From the NCBI RefSeq assembly GCF_009914765.1, contig NZ_WYDS01000011.1, positions 62,001 to 126,000 on the forward strand: a DNA stretch of 64,000 bases, written 5' to 3'. Below, in pieces: positions 8,340-17,931 of the stretch. The position numbers were made by a program, and so were the translations under genes. The DNA is from Halodesulfovibrio sp. MK-HDV (lineage in GTDB: Bacteria; Desulfobacterota; Desulfovibrionia; Desulfovibrionales; Desulfovibrionaceae). The notes beneath the pieces are model-generated. The model was not told the origin of the DNA, did no database searches, and saw nothing but the letters and a program-made list of their open reading frames with translations. The stretch's first letter is position 1, and each line of letters opens with the position of its first letter.

Positions 8340-8452
8340 CGTTTCACCACGGGCTCTTACAAAAACAATAATACTATTTTTTTCTGTAATGATTCACAGA
8401 CTTAGATACTTGCATTCACTGTGAACATCTTACCAAGGTGCGGTAATTACTC

Positions 8453-9658
8453 ATGAGTTCTACATACAATATCCTCATGTATTCCCACGATACATACGGA
8501 CTTGGGCATATACGAAGAACAATGGCTATTGCACGGAATTTAAGTGCGCCCGGCGTTAATATTCTTATTCTGACAGGGTCTCCCATTGCCGGTCGCTTCC
8601 CCATTCCGTTCGGTGTCGACTTCGTCCGCATCCCCGGTATGATCAAGCAAAGCAATACCGTCTATGTGCCGCATTCCATTAAAGTTGATCCACAAAAAGC
8701 TTTGGAAATACGGCAGGAAATCATCACTGCCACTGCAAAGTCTTTTGACCCTGATCTGTTCATTGTGGACAAAGTTCCTGTGGGTCTCAAAGGGGAAGTA
8801 CTCCCAGTACTCCAATGGTTTAAAACATCACGTCCTGACACTAAAGTAGTGCTGGGATTACGTGACATTTTAGACGATTCAGCATCTACCCGTGCAGAGT
8901 GGAATGAAAAAAACTACTTCAACGTACTGGATTCCCTATACTCCGAGATATGGATTTACGGACAAGAAAATTTTTACAACCCGATTGTTGAATACGGCCT
9001 TCCCCCTTCCATCAGCAACAAGTGTGTCTTCACCGGCTACATACCTCGCCAGACACCCAATCGAAAAATCACACTCAAGCAACTTATGAATGGAAATGGA
9101 AACGGAACAGCTGATTCCAGCAAGCTTATTGTTGTAACCGCCGGAGGCGGAGGCGACGGGTATCACATGCTGGATACCTATCTAACAATGATAGAAGAAA
9201 CACCGGACATTCCATTTAAAACCTATATGGTTTCTGGCCCGTTTGTTCCGCAGGACTTGCAAGACTCGCTTGCAAAACGAGCAAAAAAATGTGGTGTCAT
9301 TTTCGCCACTTTCCATAAACGGTTGGAAAAGATCATGGCGGCAGCTGACCTTGTAGTGAGCATGGGCGGGTACAATACTATCTGCGAAATTTTATCACTC
9401 AAAAAACCATCGCTCATTATTCCTCGGGAAAGCCCGCGACTTGAACAGCTCATCCGTGCACGCGTATTACAATCCGCAAAACTGGCAGACTATATCAAAT
9501 GGGATTGCCTCACCCCATTAGCACTGCGCGAAAAATTGGTCACCATGCTGGAAGACTCTTCACAGTATGAGCAAAGTATTAACGAATTTTCCATGACCGG
9601 ACTAGAGATCATTCGCTCACGACTCTCCGCATTTAAAGGGGACACCATCGATGCATAG
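8453..9658 (+). CDS. Glycosyltransferase, GT28/MurG-like (GT-B fold)
   Basis: Cytoplasmic or membrane-associated GT-B glycosyltransferase of 401 residues. The N-terminal Rossmann half begins YNILMYSHDTYGLGHIRR, with the glycine-histidine acceptor loop (GLGH) usual in MurG-like enzymes. The C-terminal half has a glycine-rich GGGGDGYHM loop (about 223-233) and the nucleotide-sugar binding segment SMGGYNTICEIL near residue 303. It is not MurG itself, as the signature loops differ and there is no cell-wall cluster. A paralogue with the same architecture is encoded at 12776-13978. It overlaps the next glycosyltransferase gene by 8 bases, which indicates coupled translation. Donor and acceptor sugars cannot be told. 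Confidence 0.85.
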   Translation: MSSTYNILMYSHDTYGLGHIRRTMAIARNLSAPGVNILILTGSPIAGRFPIPFGVDFVRIPGMIKQSNTVYVPHSIKVDPQKALEIRQEIITATAKSFDPDLFIVDKVPVGLKGEVLPVLQWFKTSRPDTKVVLGLRDILDDSASTRAEWNEKNYFNVLDSLYSEIWIYGQENFYNPIVEYGLPPSISNKCVFTGYIPRQTPNRKITLKQLMNGNGNGTADSSKLIVVTAGGGGDGYHMLDTYLTMIEETPDIPFKTYMVSGPFVPQDLQDSLAKRAKKCGVIFATFHKRLEKIMAAADLVVSMGGYNTICEILSLKKPSLIIPRESPRLEQLIRARVLQSAKLADYIKWDCLTPLALREKLVTMLEDSSQYEQSINEFSMTGLEIIRSRLSAFKGDTIDA

Positions 9659-10259
9659 CGTACCTACACTGGGTATGATTCTGAAAGGATACCCGCGCAT
9701 CTCTGAAACTTTTATCTCCAACGAGATCAAACTATTAGAAGAACAAGGCTTTACTATTCACATTTTTTCAATGCGAAAACCGCGTGAAACATTTTCACAC
9801 AAATCAGTAAAGTCAATCCACGCACAGGTAACATACTTACCGGAATATCTTTCTCTAGGCTTCCCGCGTCTGCTGTGGAACACGCTTTTATGTGCCCTGC
9901 TGCACACTCCGACGTTCTGCAAGACGTTCAAATTCTTTCTTTCCCGCTTCTCAGGAACCGCGAAAGTCCACACGTGGGTTAAGCATTTTATGCAGGCATG
10001 TGTGGTCGCCAATACGGTTCAAGCAAAAAACATTACCCATCTCCACAGCCACTTTGTGCATACTCCGACATCCGTTGCCATGTACGCAGCCAAGCTTGCG
10101 AATATTCCGTTCAGCTTTACCGCCCATGCAAAAGATATCTACACTCAGAAGCCGGAACGAGTTGCAGAAAAAATGCAACACGCTCTTTTTGCTATCACCT
10201 GCACAAAATACAATAAGCTTGCGCTGGAAACCATTGCCAGATCATACCCCCGCCCCTAA
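9651..10259 (+). CDS. Glycosyltransferase family 4, N-terminal half (frameshifted gene)
   Basis: N-terminal half (202 residues) of a GT4-type glycosyltransferase: GYPRISETFISNEI at the N-terminus and HLHSHFVHTPTSVAMYAAKL (about 125-145) are typical of this group's acceptor domain. It ends prematurely at TAA 10257-10259, right after the run TACCCCCGCCCC. Deleting one C gives Y-P-A-P-N-A-P and runs straight into the C-terminal half encoded to 11016, so one base is extra here. As written the protein would lack the nucleotide-sugar binding domain and be inactive. The start overlaps the upstream gene by 8 bases. Confidence 0.8.
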   Translation: MHSVPTLGMILKGYPRISETFISNEIKLLEEQGFTIHIFSMRKPRETFSHKSVKSIHAQVTYLPEYLSLGFPRLLWNTLLCALLHTPTFCKTFKFFLSRFSGTAKVHTWVKHFMQACVVANTVQAKNITHLHSHFVHTPTSVAMYAAKLANIPFSFTAHAKDIYTQKPERVAEKMQHALFAITCTKYNKLALETIARSYPRP

Positions 10260-11016
10260 TGCTCCGCCCCGTTATGCATTGGCTCCGATAGAGGACGGCT
10301 CTCCGGTTCGAACTCCGCAACCCGGCTACTGCCCAATCCATACAATCTACCACGGCATAGACTTGTCCCTCTTCTCTACAAATAAGAACGGACTTACAAA
10401 CCACCCTCCCTATTCAATTCTCACGGTGGCACGTTTGGTGGAAAAAAAGGGACTTTATACAATTCTGGAAAGCCTTCGCCTCCTATTTTTGCGCAATCTT
10501 CCCTTCAGATACACGCTTATCGGTGAAGGACCATTGTTAGAAAAGCTTGAAAGCATTGTGTACCAATATGGACTCACTGATTTTGTAGAATTTACAGGCA
10601 CGCTTCCTCACGAGGAAGTACTGCGCCATTACCGCAAAGCCGATCTTTTTCTTCTGGGATGCACCACCGCGCAGGATGGCGACAGAGACGGCATTCCCAA
10701 TGTGCTGGCAGAAGCCATGGCAATGGGAGTTCCTGTAGTTGCAACCCGCGTGTCTGGAATCCCTGAACTTATAGAACACAACAAGTCCGGTCTTCTTGTT
10801 CCTTGTGACAATGCAGATGCACTGGCGAATGCCACGGAACAGCTACTTACCAACGAAGCACTTCGTCAGACCATCATATCCGGTGCCGAACGTAAGGTTC
10901 ATAAAGTATTCAACAACAGACAGCTGATTATGGAGCTTGGGGATATATTTGAAGAAAATGGCATTGTTCGGGAAGAAGCAGACACCATGTCAGAAATGGA
11001 GTGGTCATCTTCATGA
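10255..11016 (+). pseudogene. Glycosyltransferase family 4, C-terminal half (displaced by frameshift)
   Basis: Continuation of the preceding gene in the +1 frame. It has the GT4 donor-binding domain: IYHGIDLSLF, the strand-loop ILTVARLVEKKGL, LIGEGPLLEKLE, and the E-x7-E type signature GIPNVLAEAMAMGVPVVATR followed by GIPELIE. It ends at 11016 and overlaps the next gene start by ATGA. Together the two halves make about 455 residues, somewhat longer than usual for GT4. Whether the break is real or an assembly error cannot be decided from this sequence. Confidence 0.72.
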
Positions 11017-12131
11017 AAATTGCGTTCTGCACCCCGTTCAAACCACTAACACATCCACGCATATCCGGAGATGTGACCATTGCAGAAGACTTAGCAACAT
11101 TTTTCAAGACTCAAGGGCATGACGTATGGATAGTTCCACAAGTATCTACACGCTATATCTGGAAAACCCCTCGTAACTGGGGGCAAGCATACGCAACCGC
11201 GCAGCTTGTAAAAGAGATACTGCAAAGTAATGAAAAGCCCGATGTATGGTTTACCTATCATTCGTACTATAAGGCTCCGGACATTTTAGGATCTCTGGCA
11301 GCAAAAGAAGATATTCCATATACGATTTTTGCCCCGTCCCATGCGCCCAAGCGAAAGAAAAGTTGGAACACCAAGCCGGGGTATTATCTCAATAAAAAAG
11401 CGCTGCAACAGGCAACGCATATTTTTGCAAACAAACATCGAGATCTGAAAGGGTTACAACAGATTATCCCTTCCAGCCGTCTAACATTCATCCCGCCCGG
11501 TATCCAGACAACTAAGTTCACACGGGATGAAACATTGCGCGAAAAAAATCGCACTGTATGGAATGCAACAAACAGCATTGTCGTGCTGACAGTTGCCATG
11601 CTGAGAGAAGGAACAAAATCGGAAGGCGTAGAGCATGTGATTAACGCTTGTCATGATCTGATCTCTCAAGGGCATGACATTCAGCTGGTCATCGCGGGAA
11701 ACGGCATAATGCGCGCGTATCTCGAAAAAAAAGCTCAGCAATTGTTGCCGAACCGATACACCTTTCTGGGTACTGTTCCTTCAGAACAATTACCGCAAGT
11801 CTATTCCAGTTGCGATATTTTTGCCTTTCCCGGCATCCATGAAGGACTTGGAATGGTATATCTGGAAGCCCAAAGCTGCGGCTTACCAGTCGTTGCATGG
11901 GATCATGATGGTGCCCCGCAAGTTGTGAAGAATGGAAAGACAGGCATCATTACCCCGTCGTACGACCACAACGCTTTTACTCAAGCAATTGCCAGACTGG
12001 TAGAATCGAAAGAATTACGAAGAACCATGGGCACGGCTGCAACAACACATGCTGTGACCAATCATAATATCCAACATAACTATGAAGAAGTAGACGCAAA
12101 GCTTCGTGTCATCACAAGAACAACATCATAA
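11013..12131 (+). CDS. Glycosyltransferase family 4
   Basis: Intact GT4 glycosyltransferase of 372 residues. N-terminal acceptor domain: KIAFCTPFKPLTHPRISGD. C-terminal donor domain: FIPPGIQTTKF, VAMLREGTKSEGVEHVI, VIAGNG and the signature FAFPGIHEGLGMVYLEAQSC-type block with conserved Glu residues, then GLPVVAWD. The ATG at 11013 overlaps the upstream stop (ATGA). A GTG 12 bases upstream is possible but less likely. It forms part of the sugar-transfer set of the cluster; the nucleotide sugar and acceptor are unknown. Confidence 0.88.
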   Translation: MKIAFCTPFKPLTHPRISGDVTIAEDLATFFKTQGHDVWIVPQVSTRYIWKTPRNWGQAYATAQLVKEILQSNEKPDVWFTYHSYYKAPDILGSLAAKEDIPYTIFAPSHAPKRKKSWNTKPGYYLNKKALQQATHIFANKHRDLKGLQQIIPSSRLTFIPPGIQTTKFTRDETLREKNRTVWNATNSIVVLTVAMLREGTKSEGVEHVINACHDLISQGHDIQLVIAGNGIMRAYLEKKAQQLLPNRYTFLGTVPSEQLPQVYSSCDIFAFPGIHEGLGMVYLEAQSCGLPVVAWDHDGAPQVVKNGKTGIITPSYDHNAFTQAIARLVESKELRRTMGTAATTHAVTNHNIQHNYEEVDAKLRVITRTTS

Positions 12132-12158
12132 GCCAACTACTCCACCCCAGAGGTTGCC

Positions 12159-12776
12159 ATGAAACAAACACATATTGGTCTCCTACGCCACGCTCCCACA
12201 GGCTGGAATGCCATGAAACGAATTCAGGGACAATACGATGTTCCGCTTCCGCAAGAAAGTTACGAAGTCATTGACGGATGGATTCCCTCCATCATGCAGC
12301 ATCCGTGGACACGAATCCTCACCAGCGATCTATCCCGTGCATACTTCACCGCATTAGCATTGAACAAACATTTGAATATCCCGTTTGATCTTGATTCTCG
12401 CTTACGGGAGCAGGACTGGGGCGCATGGACTGGTGATTCAATTCGCCATCTGCGTGAAATTGCCCCTGAAGAAGTAGCGCGTCAGGAAGCAGCAGGATGG
12501 GAATTTACACCACCAAGCGGTGAAAGCAGAACAAAGGTTCTCAACAGAACGCTTGAGGCATTGCATGATGCAACCCTCCGCTGGGAAGGGGAAAATATCC
12601 TCATCGTGACCCACTATGGTAATATCGCAATCCTAGCCAACCATCTTATGCATAAAAATTTTCTTCCCGAGGAAGGAAGGCTTATTGAAAAACATGCCCT
12701 GCATCGTCTTGTTGCAGAGCAAGCCACACCGGAATCAACTCAATATTCTGTGTTAGCCCTTAACGAGGTGCTCTAA
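12159..12776 (+). CDS. Histidine phosphatase superfamily protein (phosphoglycerate mutase-like)
   Basis: Phosphatase of 205 residues, branch 1 of the histidine phosphatase superfamily. LLRHAPTGWN near residue 9 supplies the phospho-accepting His in R-H-x-x-T; REQDWGAWTG supplies the acidic proton donor region; VTHYGNIA near residue 150 supplies the second catalytic His. It resembles CobC-type or sugar-phosphate phosphatases more than glycolytic mutases. Flanked by glycosyltransferase genes and ending in a TAATG overlap with the next one, it probably removes a phosphate from a glycosylated intermediate, in the manner of glucosyl-3-phosphoglycerate phosphatase; this is inference. Confidence 0.87.
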   Translation: MKQTHIGLLRHAPTGWNAMKRIQGQYDVPLPQESYEVIDGWIPSIMQHPWTRILTSDLSRAYFTALALNKHLNIPFDLDSRLREQDWGAWTGDSIRHLREIAPEEVARQEAAGWEFTPPSGESRTKVLNRTLEALHDATLRWEGENILIVTHYGNIAILANHLMHKNFLPEEGRLIEKHALHRLVAEQATPESTQYSVLALNEVL

Positions 12777-13978
12777 TGCGCATTGTTCACTACTGCCAGC
12801 ATGTGCTTGGCATGGGGCATTTTTTCCGTAGTCTGGAAATAGATAAAGCACTCGAGGGGCATGATGTAACCCTCATTACAGGTGGTACTCCTTTATCCAT
12901 CACCTATCCGCCTCATGTGCAGGTTATTGAGCTACCCTCACTCTCCATGGATGAAGAGTTCGGTGCATTCATTCGTACAGACAAAGACGGCACCAAATAT
13001 GTTCTCACAGAACACGAGCTTGATGCCATTAAAGCGCAGCGCACAACGATTTTAACAGAGTCACTCAAAGCATTGCAGCCGGACATTTTTCTTGTGGAAC
13101 TTTTCCCCTTTGGTCGTAAGCAATTCAGCTTTGAACTTATGCCTGTTCTGGAACTTTCAAAACAAAACGCCTTCCCCAATATGAAGACAGTGTGCAGCGT
13201 GCGGGACATCCTTGTCGAAAAAACAAAACAGCAGGAATTTGAAGAGCGTGTTCTTTCTATTTTGAACACCTATTTTGCTGCTGTCCTCGTGCATACTGAT
13301 CCAAAAGTGATCACGCTGGATGCAACCTTTCCCCGAATCAACGACATCAAAATTCCAATTTACAATACTGGATACATCACACCGCTGCCTCACAACATCA
13401 GCCCTAAAGCAGTTCGAGAATCACTCTCCATTGCACCGGATACGCCGTTCATTCTTGGTAGTATCGGCAGCGGGTCAGTGCATCCGGAAATTATGGAACA
13501 ACTTGCAGCCGCATCCATTCAACTCAACAATTCAACGCCCCATAAACTCCTCATATCCACTGGTCCTTTTATGCGGCAAGACAGCCAAGTACGCATTCAA
13601 CAGCTCTGCGATCCACACCCGCATATTACTGTCACCGATTTTATTCCGGATTTCATCAATCATCTCAGCGCAGCTGACATCTCGTTGAGCATGGCTGGAT
13701 ACAACACGACCATGAATTTACTCGCAGTAAACACCTACGGATTGGTGTATCCGTTCGATCAAAATCGCGAACAACGTATGCGTTCAACAAGTCTGGAACA
13801 GCTCGGAGCACTCAAAATTCTTGAACAGGAAGACATGCAGTCAGATCACCTTTGCAATCTACTCACGCAGCACATCAACACCCCAGCACCGCCACCGAAT
13901 CATCAAGTTGATCTACAAGGGGCAGCTGAATCTGTTCGAATATTAGAGCAATTATTGAGTCATAAAGCAGCAGGGTAA
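12776..13978 (+). CDS. Glycosyltransferase, GT28/MurG-like (second paralogue)
   Basis: GT-B glycosyltransferase of 400 residues with the same plan as the protein at 8453-9658: N-terminal MRIVHYCQHVLGMGHFFRSL (GMGH loop) and C-terminal SMAGYNTTMNLLAVNTYGL, aligned with the SMGGYNT block of its paralogue. Mid-protein ILGSIGSGSVHPEI corresponds to the glycine-rich donor loop. It starts at the A of the upstream TAATG. Two related enzymes in one cluster suggest successive additions of similar sugars or a shared donor. Confidence 0.85.
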   Translation: MRIVHYCQHVLGMGHFFRSLEIDKALEGHDVTLITGGTPLSITYPPHVQVIELPSLSMDEEFGAFIRTDKDGTKYVLTEHELDAIKAQRTTILTESLKALQPDIFLVELFPFGRKQFSFELMPVLELSKQNAFPNMKTVCSVRDILVEKTKQQEFEERVLSILNTYFAAVLVHTDPKVITLDATFPRINDIKIPIYNTGYITPLPHNISPKAVRESLSIAPDTPFILGSIGSGSVHPEIMEQLAAASIQLNNSTPHKLLISTGPFMRQDSQVRIQQLCDPHPHITVTDFIPDFINHLSAADISLSMAGYNTTMNLLAVNTYGLVYPFDQNREQRMRSTSLEQLGALKILEQEDMQSDHLCNLLTQHINTPAPPPNHQVDLQGAAESVRILEQLLSHKAAG

Positions 13979-14083
13979 AGACAACCTTTCAAAACGCAAC
14001 ACTGTCAAAGATAGCTTTGCTGCAAAACAATTATGTTGAAAGATAATTTTGTGCATTTTTAACCTATTGGAGGCAGTGAGACT

Positions 14084-14887
14084 ATGGCAAAACAACGACC
14101 GTATATTTCAGCGCTATGGCATGCAGTGCCTTCCAATATTCTAGCATTACTTGCACAAACTATTCAGGCAGGCGTAGAAGCGCACGCAGAAAACGGCCAT
14201 CCTATGGGAGAAGTGCCTACAATCTTTTTCCGCGCGGATGACGTAGCCATTCCATCAACTCCATGTCGAAAAATGCTGCAAATTTTTGCAGAGCACGACA
14301 CACCGCTAGCACTGGCTGTCGTACCTGCATGGAGCACAAAAAAGCATGTTGAGGCTCTTCAGTCTGTATCACCAAACAAAAACCACCTGTGGGGCTGGCA
14401 CCAACACGGTTGGTCACATGTAAACCACACAACGCATGGTCGTAAGTGTGAGTTTGGTAGCGACAGACTTCATCAGACATGCGCAGAAGAATTGCAGAAG
14501 GGGTATGAAACCCTGACATCGCTATTCGGAGAATCTTTCTCTCCTATCTTCACCCCGCCGTGGAACAGAATTTCAGATTCAAACATCCAAATTTTACAAA
14601 ACATCGGTTGTAAAGCCATCTCACGTGTCTCTTCTGCACCCCATCAAGAAATTCTGCCGGACATTCCGGTAAATGTTGATCTGCACACCCGTAGCGAGCT
14701 CACGGCGGCAAGTGGCTGGAATGAACTTCTGGCAGAGTTGCGCTCGGGCATTGCTTCCGGTCGATGCGGCGTCATGCTGCATCACGATAGAATGAACAGT
14801 GCTGCCGAAGAATTTTTGCAACGCCTTCTGATAATTTTACAAAGCTACCCTGTCCGACCTGTTCCCATATATTCCTATATGCTATGA
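14084..14887 (+). CDS. Polysaccharide deacetylase family protein (NodB-like)
   Basis: Protein of 267 residues with the NodB homology motifs in order: FRADDVAIPS near residue 48 (the D-D motif, catalytic base and metal ligand), WGWHQHGWSHVNH near residue 104 (H-x3-H metal site), FTPPWNR near residue 150 (motif 3), and MLHHDRM near residue 228 (late His motif). No signal peptide is seen, so it should act in the cytoplasm on a sugar intermediate before export. GGAGG precedes the ATG. It lies 105 bases after the second GT28-like gene. The likely reaction is removal of an N-acetyl group from a hexosamine; other amidohydrolase roles are possible. Confidence 0.88.
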   Translation: MAKQRPYISALWHAVPSNILALLAQTIQAGVEAHAENGHPMGEVPTIFFRADDVAIPSTPCRKMLQIFAEHDTPLALAVVPAWSTKKHVEALQSVSPNKNHLWGWHQHGWSHVNHTTHGRKCEFGSDRLHQTCAEELQKGYETLTSLFGESFSPIFTPPWNRISDSNIQILQNIGCKAISRVSSAPHQEILPDIPVNVDLHTRSELTAASGWNELLAELRSGIASGRCGVMLHHDRMNSAAEEFLQRLLIILQSYPVRPVPIYSYML

Positions 14888-15035
14888 TGGCGATTACTCA
14901 TGATTTTGCTCAACCATAGAACACAATTTTACAGCATGCAGTCAAAGATTGTTCCTTTTATTGCGTAGCTTCAGAGAACATTCTTCTCTACTAAAAATCT
15001 GGGTTGTATGTTGAGCAGCAACTGTAGGGATAGTT

Positions 15036-15728
15036 ATGCCGGAAAAAACATCACGCACCGGATTTTTCACTCAAGACGAAAGCCATCGTATCGGCTTTCC
15101 GTGGAGTAAATCATTCGACTTTGCGGTTCAAAATTTACGCAACCGATTCACCCGCTCTCTCATCACCATGAGCAGCCTTATCCTCGCGGTTGCCTTTCTT
15201 GCGTTTATTCTGGTTAACCTGAATATCGCGACCGGACTTGTTCAATTCGGTGGAACCCAATTTGCGTCACTCCTCACAGAAATGGGGTTTGATGTTGATA
15301 CCGCCCTCGGCACTGTAACAACAGGCCCCAAAGAACGCTGGATAGTCCTCCTCTCTCTTCTCGTATGTACTGTCGGCATCATCAATGCGCAGCTTATGTC
15401 CGTTACTGAACGCTTCCGCATTATCGGTATATTCAAATGCCTTGGTGCACTTGATTCTATTATTCTCAGACTATTCCTTATCGAAGCAGCAATCATCGGC
15501 ATTATCGGTGCAGCCATCGGAGCAGCCGCAGGGATCGCTTTTGCGTTCCTAAACGGGCTGGTCAATTTCGGTGTCGCGTCCCTAATTCTTGTTTCACTGG
15601 CCGATGTATTTGTCTCATTTCTTATTGCAACAGCTACCGGATTTACGCTGAGTATTATCGGCGTATTGTACCCCGCAATCCTTGCAGCACGCATGGAACC
15701 AGTAAAAGCACTTAACGCACAGCACTAG
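15036..15728 (+). CDS. Small FtsX-type ABC transporter permease
   Basis: Permease of 230 residues with four membrane segments and the FtsX/MacB core: an N-terminal amphipathic segment FAVQNLRNRFTRSLITMSSL, a first helix, a short periplasmic part of about 50 residues, and a C-terminal three-helix unit starting at the coupling helix (TERFRIIGIFKCLGALDSII) and ending PAILAARMEPVKALNAQH, the usual FtsX C-terminus. The periplasmic domain is very short compared with LolC or MacB. It probably pairs with the ATPase at 16616-17356 and the large FtsX protein at 17356-22331 as the second permease half. Confidence 0.85.
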   Translation: MPEKTSRTGFFTQDESHRIGFPWSKSFDFAVQNLRNRFTRSLITMSSLILAVAFLAFILVNLNIATGLVQFGGTQFASLLTEMGFDVDTALGTVTTGPKERWIVLLSLLVCTVGIINAQLMSVTERFRIIGIFKCLGALDSIILRLFLIEAAIIGIIGAAIGAAAGIAFAFLNGLVNFGVASLILVSLADVFVSFLIATATGFTLSIIGVLYPAILAARMEPVKALNAQH

Positions 15729-15737
15729 GAACTACGC

Positions 15738-16634
15738 ATGACACGCACGCTCTCACAGTCCAAACGCAACCGTATGCTCACTGCTTTATGGTACCTGTTG
15801 CGCAAGCCGCATAAAGCGCTGAAATCTATTTATCGCGATAGGCATGACACGCAATGGTGGCAGCAATACGTTACGAAATCATACGGACTGGGACTCGGTC
15901 TGCCACAGGTGGATCTGCTTGAGCTTATACCGGAATTTGAAGAAACAATTACGCCGTATGCCATGCTGGAAGCCGCAGCAACGCCTATGGACATTGCCCT
16001 GCTAAAAGGACTGGCCCGATCATATGACGACTGTGACTATCTGGAAATAGGCAGATGGCGCGGTGAATCTATTACCAATGTGGCACCGCATACCAACACT
16101 TGCTATTCCCTGAGCCTTTCCCCAGCGCAACAGTCACAAGCAGGATTCAGCAATTCCATGATCCGGCAGGATGGATTTTTTATTACACCTGAGCAGTATC
16201 CCAATATTACATGTATTAACTGCGATACACTTTCATTCGATTTTTCAACCCTTACAGAAAAATTTGATCTTATTTTTGTCGACGGTGATCACCACGCAGC
16301 AGCAGTCACCAGTGACACTCAAAATATTTTCCCTCTGCTGAAAGACGATGACTCGATGATTGTATGGCATGACTACGCCGACTCACCGGAAAAAGTTCGT
16401 TGGGCTGTTCTGGCAGGTATTATGGACGGACTGCCACCGGAAGAGCACCGGAACCTGTATCATGTATCCAACACTCTTTGCGCCATCTACACACGAAAAA
16501 AACTGTCAGCAACGTATCAGGAGTTTGCCATAACTCCGGATAAATTTTTTGAAGTAACCATCCGCGCCCACAAGCTGGAAGCACCGGCAGCAGCGCACAG
16601 CCAGGGAGAGGCTCGATGGAACAAAAGCAGATAA
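15738..16634 (+). CDS. Class I SAM-dependent methyltransferase-like protein (Methyltransf_24 type)
   Basis: Protein of 298 residues. The Rossmann-type SAM site is YLEIGRWRGESI (about residue 98), and LIFVDGDHHAAAV (about 178) plus MIVWHDYADSPE are typical of the Methyltransf_24 group that often modifies sugars or acts near glycosyltransferase genes. It begins 9 bases after the FtsX permease and its 3' end overlaps the ABC ATPase gene by 19 bases, so it is firmly in the operon. A role methylating the glycan or lipid cargo is inferred from context. Confidence 0.8.
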   Translation: MTRTLSQSKRNRMLTALWYLLRKPHKALKSIYRDRHDTQWWQQYVTKSYGLGLGLPQVDLLELIPEFEETITPYAMLEAAATPMDIALLKGLARSYDDCDYLEIGRWRGESITNVAPHTNTCYSLSLSPAQQSQAGFSNSMIRQDGFFITPEQYPNITCINCDTLSFDFSTLTEKFDLIFVDGDHHAAAVTSDTQNIFPLLKDDDSMIVWHDYADSPEKVRWAVLAGIMDGLPPEEHRNLYHVSNTLCAIYTRKKLSATYQEFAITPDKFFEVTIRAHKLEAPAAAHSQGEARWNKSR

Positions 16635-17356
16635 TTGTCCGAGTTGAAGGCGTTAAAAAGACCTTTAAGATGGGTAAACAACACGTGCATGCACTGCGTG
16701 GTGTCAATCTGGAAATCTACGCTGGTGAGTACCTTTCCATCATGGGCTCTTCCGGTAGCGGTAAGACGACGTTGTTCAATATGATCGGCGGGCTGGATAA
16801 ACCGACCGAAGGAAAAGTCTTTATCGATGAAGTGGATATTTCGCAGTTGGATGCCTATGAACTGGCATGGCTGCGTAACCGCAAAATCGGATACATATTC
16901 CAGACATTCAATATTATTCCGACTTTGACCGCGTTGGAAAATGTCACCCTGCCTATGACCTTTGCAGGCGTGCATAGTGATGCCGCAACAGAGAAGGGAC
17001 TAGAACTGCTTGACCTTGTAGGACTTGGTTCACGCCATCAGCACAAGCCTCTGGAATTATCCGGTGGCCAGCAGCAGCGTGTCGCCATTGCACGTTCCTT
17101 CGCGAATGATCCTGCCATTATTCTTGCGGATGAACCTACAGGCAACCTCGACCAGCGCACCGGTGAAGAAGTCATCGAACTGCTGCGAACTCTGTGCAGA
17201 GAACGCGGGGTAACCATCATTACCGCTACACACGATTACAAAATGATCAATGTTTCTGACCGAGTTGTATGGGTCAAAGACGGACGTGTTGATAGAATAG
17301 AACACCGCGACGAACTGAATGTTTCTCTTGGAACAATCGGAGAGAAGGAGCGCTAA
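16616..17356 (+). CDS. ABC transporter ATP-binding protein, LolD/MacB-like
   Basis: ATPase of 246 residues with complete motifs: Walker [10 protein letters not shown] (about residue 43), Q-loop [16 protein letters not shown], signature [14 protein letters not shown], Walker [13 protein letters not shown], and the switch His in TATHD. The sequence is of the class that pairs with FtsX-fold permeases (LolCDE, MacB). It ends in a TAATG overlap with the giant permease gene. With the two FtsX proteins it would form a mechanotransmission-type ABC machine that works on periplasmic or outer-leaflet lipids or lipoproteins instead of conventional import. Confidence 0.93.
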   Translation: MEQKQIIVRVEGVKKTFKMGKQHVHALRGVNLEIYAGEYLSIMGSSGSGKTTLFNMIGGLDKPTEGKVFIDEVDISQLDAYELAWLRNRKIGYIFQTFNIIPTLTALENVTLPMTFAGVHSDAATEKGLELLDLVGLGSRHQHKPLELSGGQQQRVAIARSFANDPAIILADEPTGNLDQRTGEEVIELLRTLCRERGVTIITATHDYKMINVSDRVVWVKDGRVDRIEHRDELNVSLGTIGEKER

Positions 17357-17931
17357 TGAACTCCATCTTCGCCATACCGGCTCGCAAGGTCTTATCCTCG
17401 TTATGCATAGCTATGCTTTTTGCATCTTGTTTTGTGTTCTGCTTCACCGTTCAAGACAGCTTTGCTAAAAAAAGTTCAGACAGTGCCAAACAGTTTAGAA
17501 AGACAACCTACGCTCTTTCTTTACTCCATGACAGATTCACAGGATCGCAAGGAGTAAAAGAGGCTGCACGCTTTATCCATGACCATTTTAAAGCAGATTT
17601 TTCGAATCACAAGTCTGTCAAAACTGGCATTCAATCCTTTCTTCTCCCTGTTACACATTTCAAAATTGGCACTCTTAAACGAGCTGGTATCATAAACCAG
17701 CAACCAGTAATGCTTCCGCCTTTGCGCCTGAATGCTGTCACTCCGCCAACCACGACAAAGGAAGGTATAACAGGCCACATTATTTACGTTAAGAACGGTG
17801 ACCTTGTTGAGTTCAATGGCAAGGACGTACAAGGTGCCATTGTCATAATGAATCTGGCATCAGGGAAGAACTGGGTCAACGCTGCACAACTTGGCGCATC
17901 AGCCTTATCTACGTTGATGACGGGCATATGA
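17356..17931 (+). CDS. N-terminal fragment of the giant M28-like/FtsX protein (frameshifted gene)
   Basis: 191 residues as written. A signal peptide or signal anchor (hydrophobic run LCIAMLFASCFVFCF) is followed by the start of an extracytoplasmic M28/PA-type peptidase-like domain. The frame ends at TGA 17929-17931. Inserting one base in the CC of GCCTTATC (17902-17909) turns the end into G-A-S-A-L-I-Y-V-D-D-G-H-M and joins it to the frame of the following 1467-residue open frame. The I-Y-V-D-D-G strand is what the M28-associated domain should have here, so the break is a one-base deletion relative to a working gene. Confidence 0.75.
   Translation: MNSIFAIPARKVLSSLCIAMLFASCFVFCFTVQDSFAKKSSDSAKQFRKTTYALSLLHDRFTGSQGVKEAARFIHDHFKADFSNHKSVKTGIQSFLLPVTHFKIGTLKRAGIINQQPVMLPPLRLNAVTPPTTTKEGITGHIIYVKNGDLVEFNGKDVQGAIVIMNLASGKNWVNAAQLGASALSTLMTGI

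Noticed and set aside
8453-9658. MurG
   Set aside because: Only the general GT28 fold motifs match; context has no cell-division or peptidoglycan genes, and a paralogue lies nearby.
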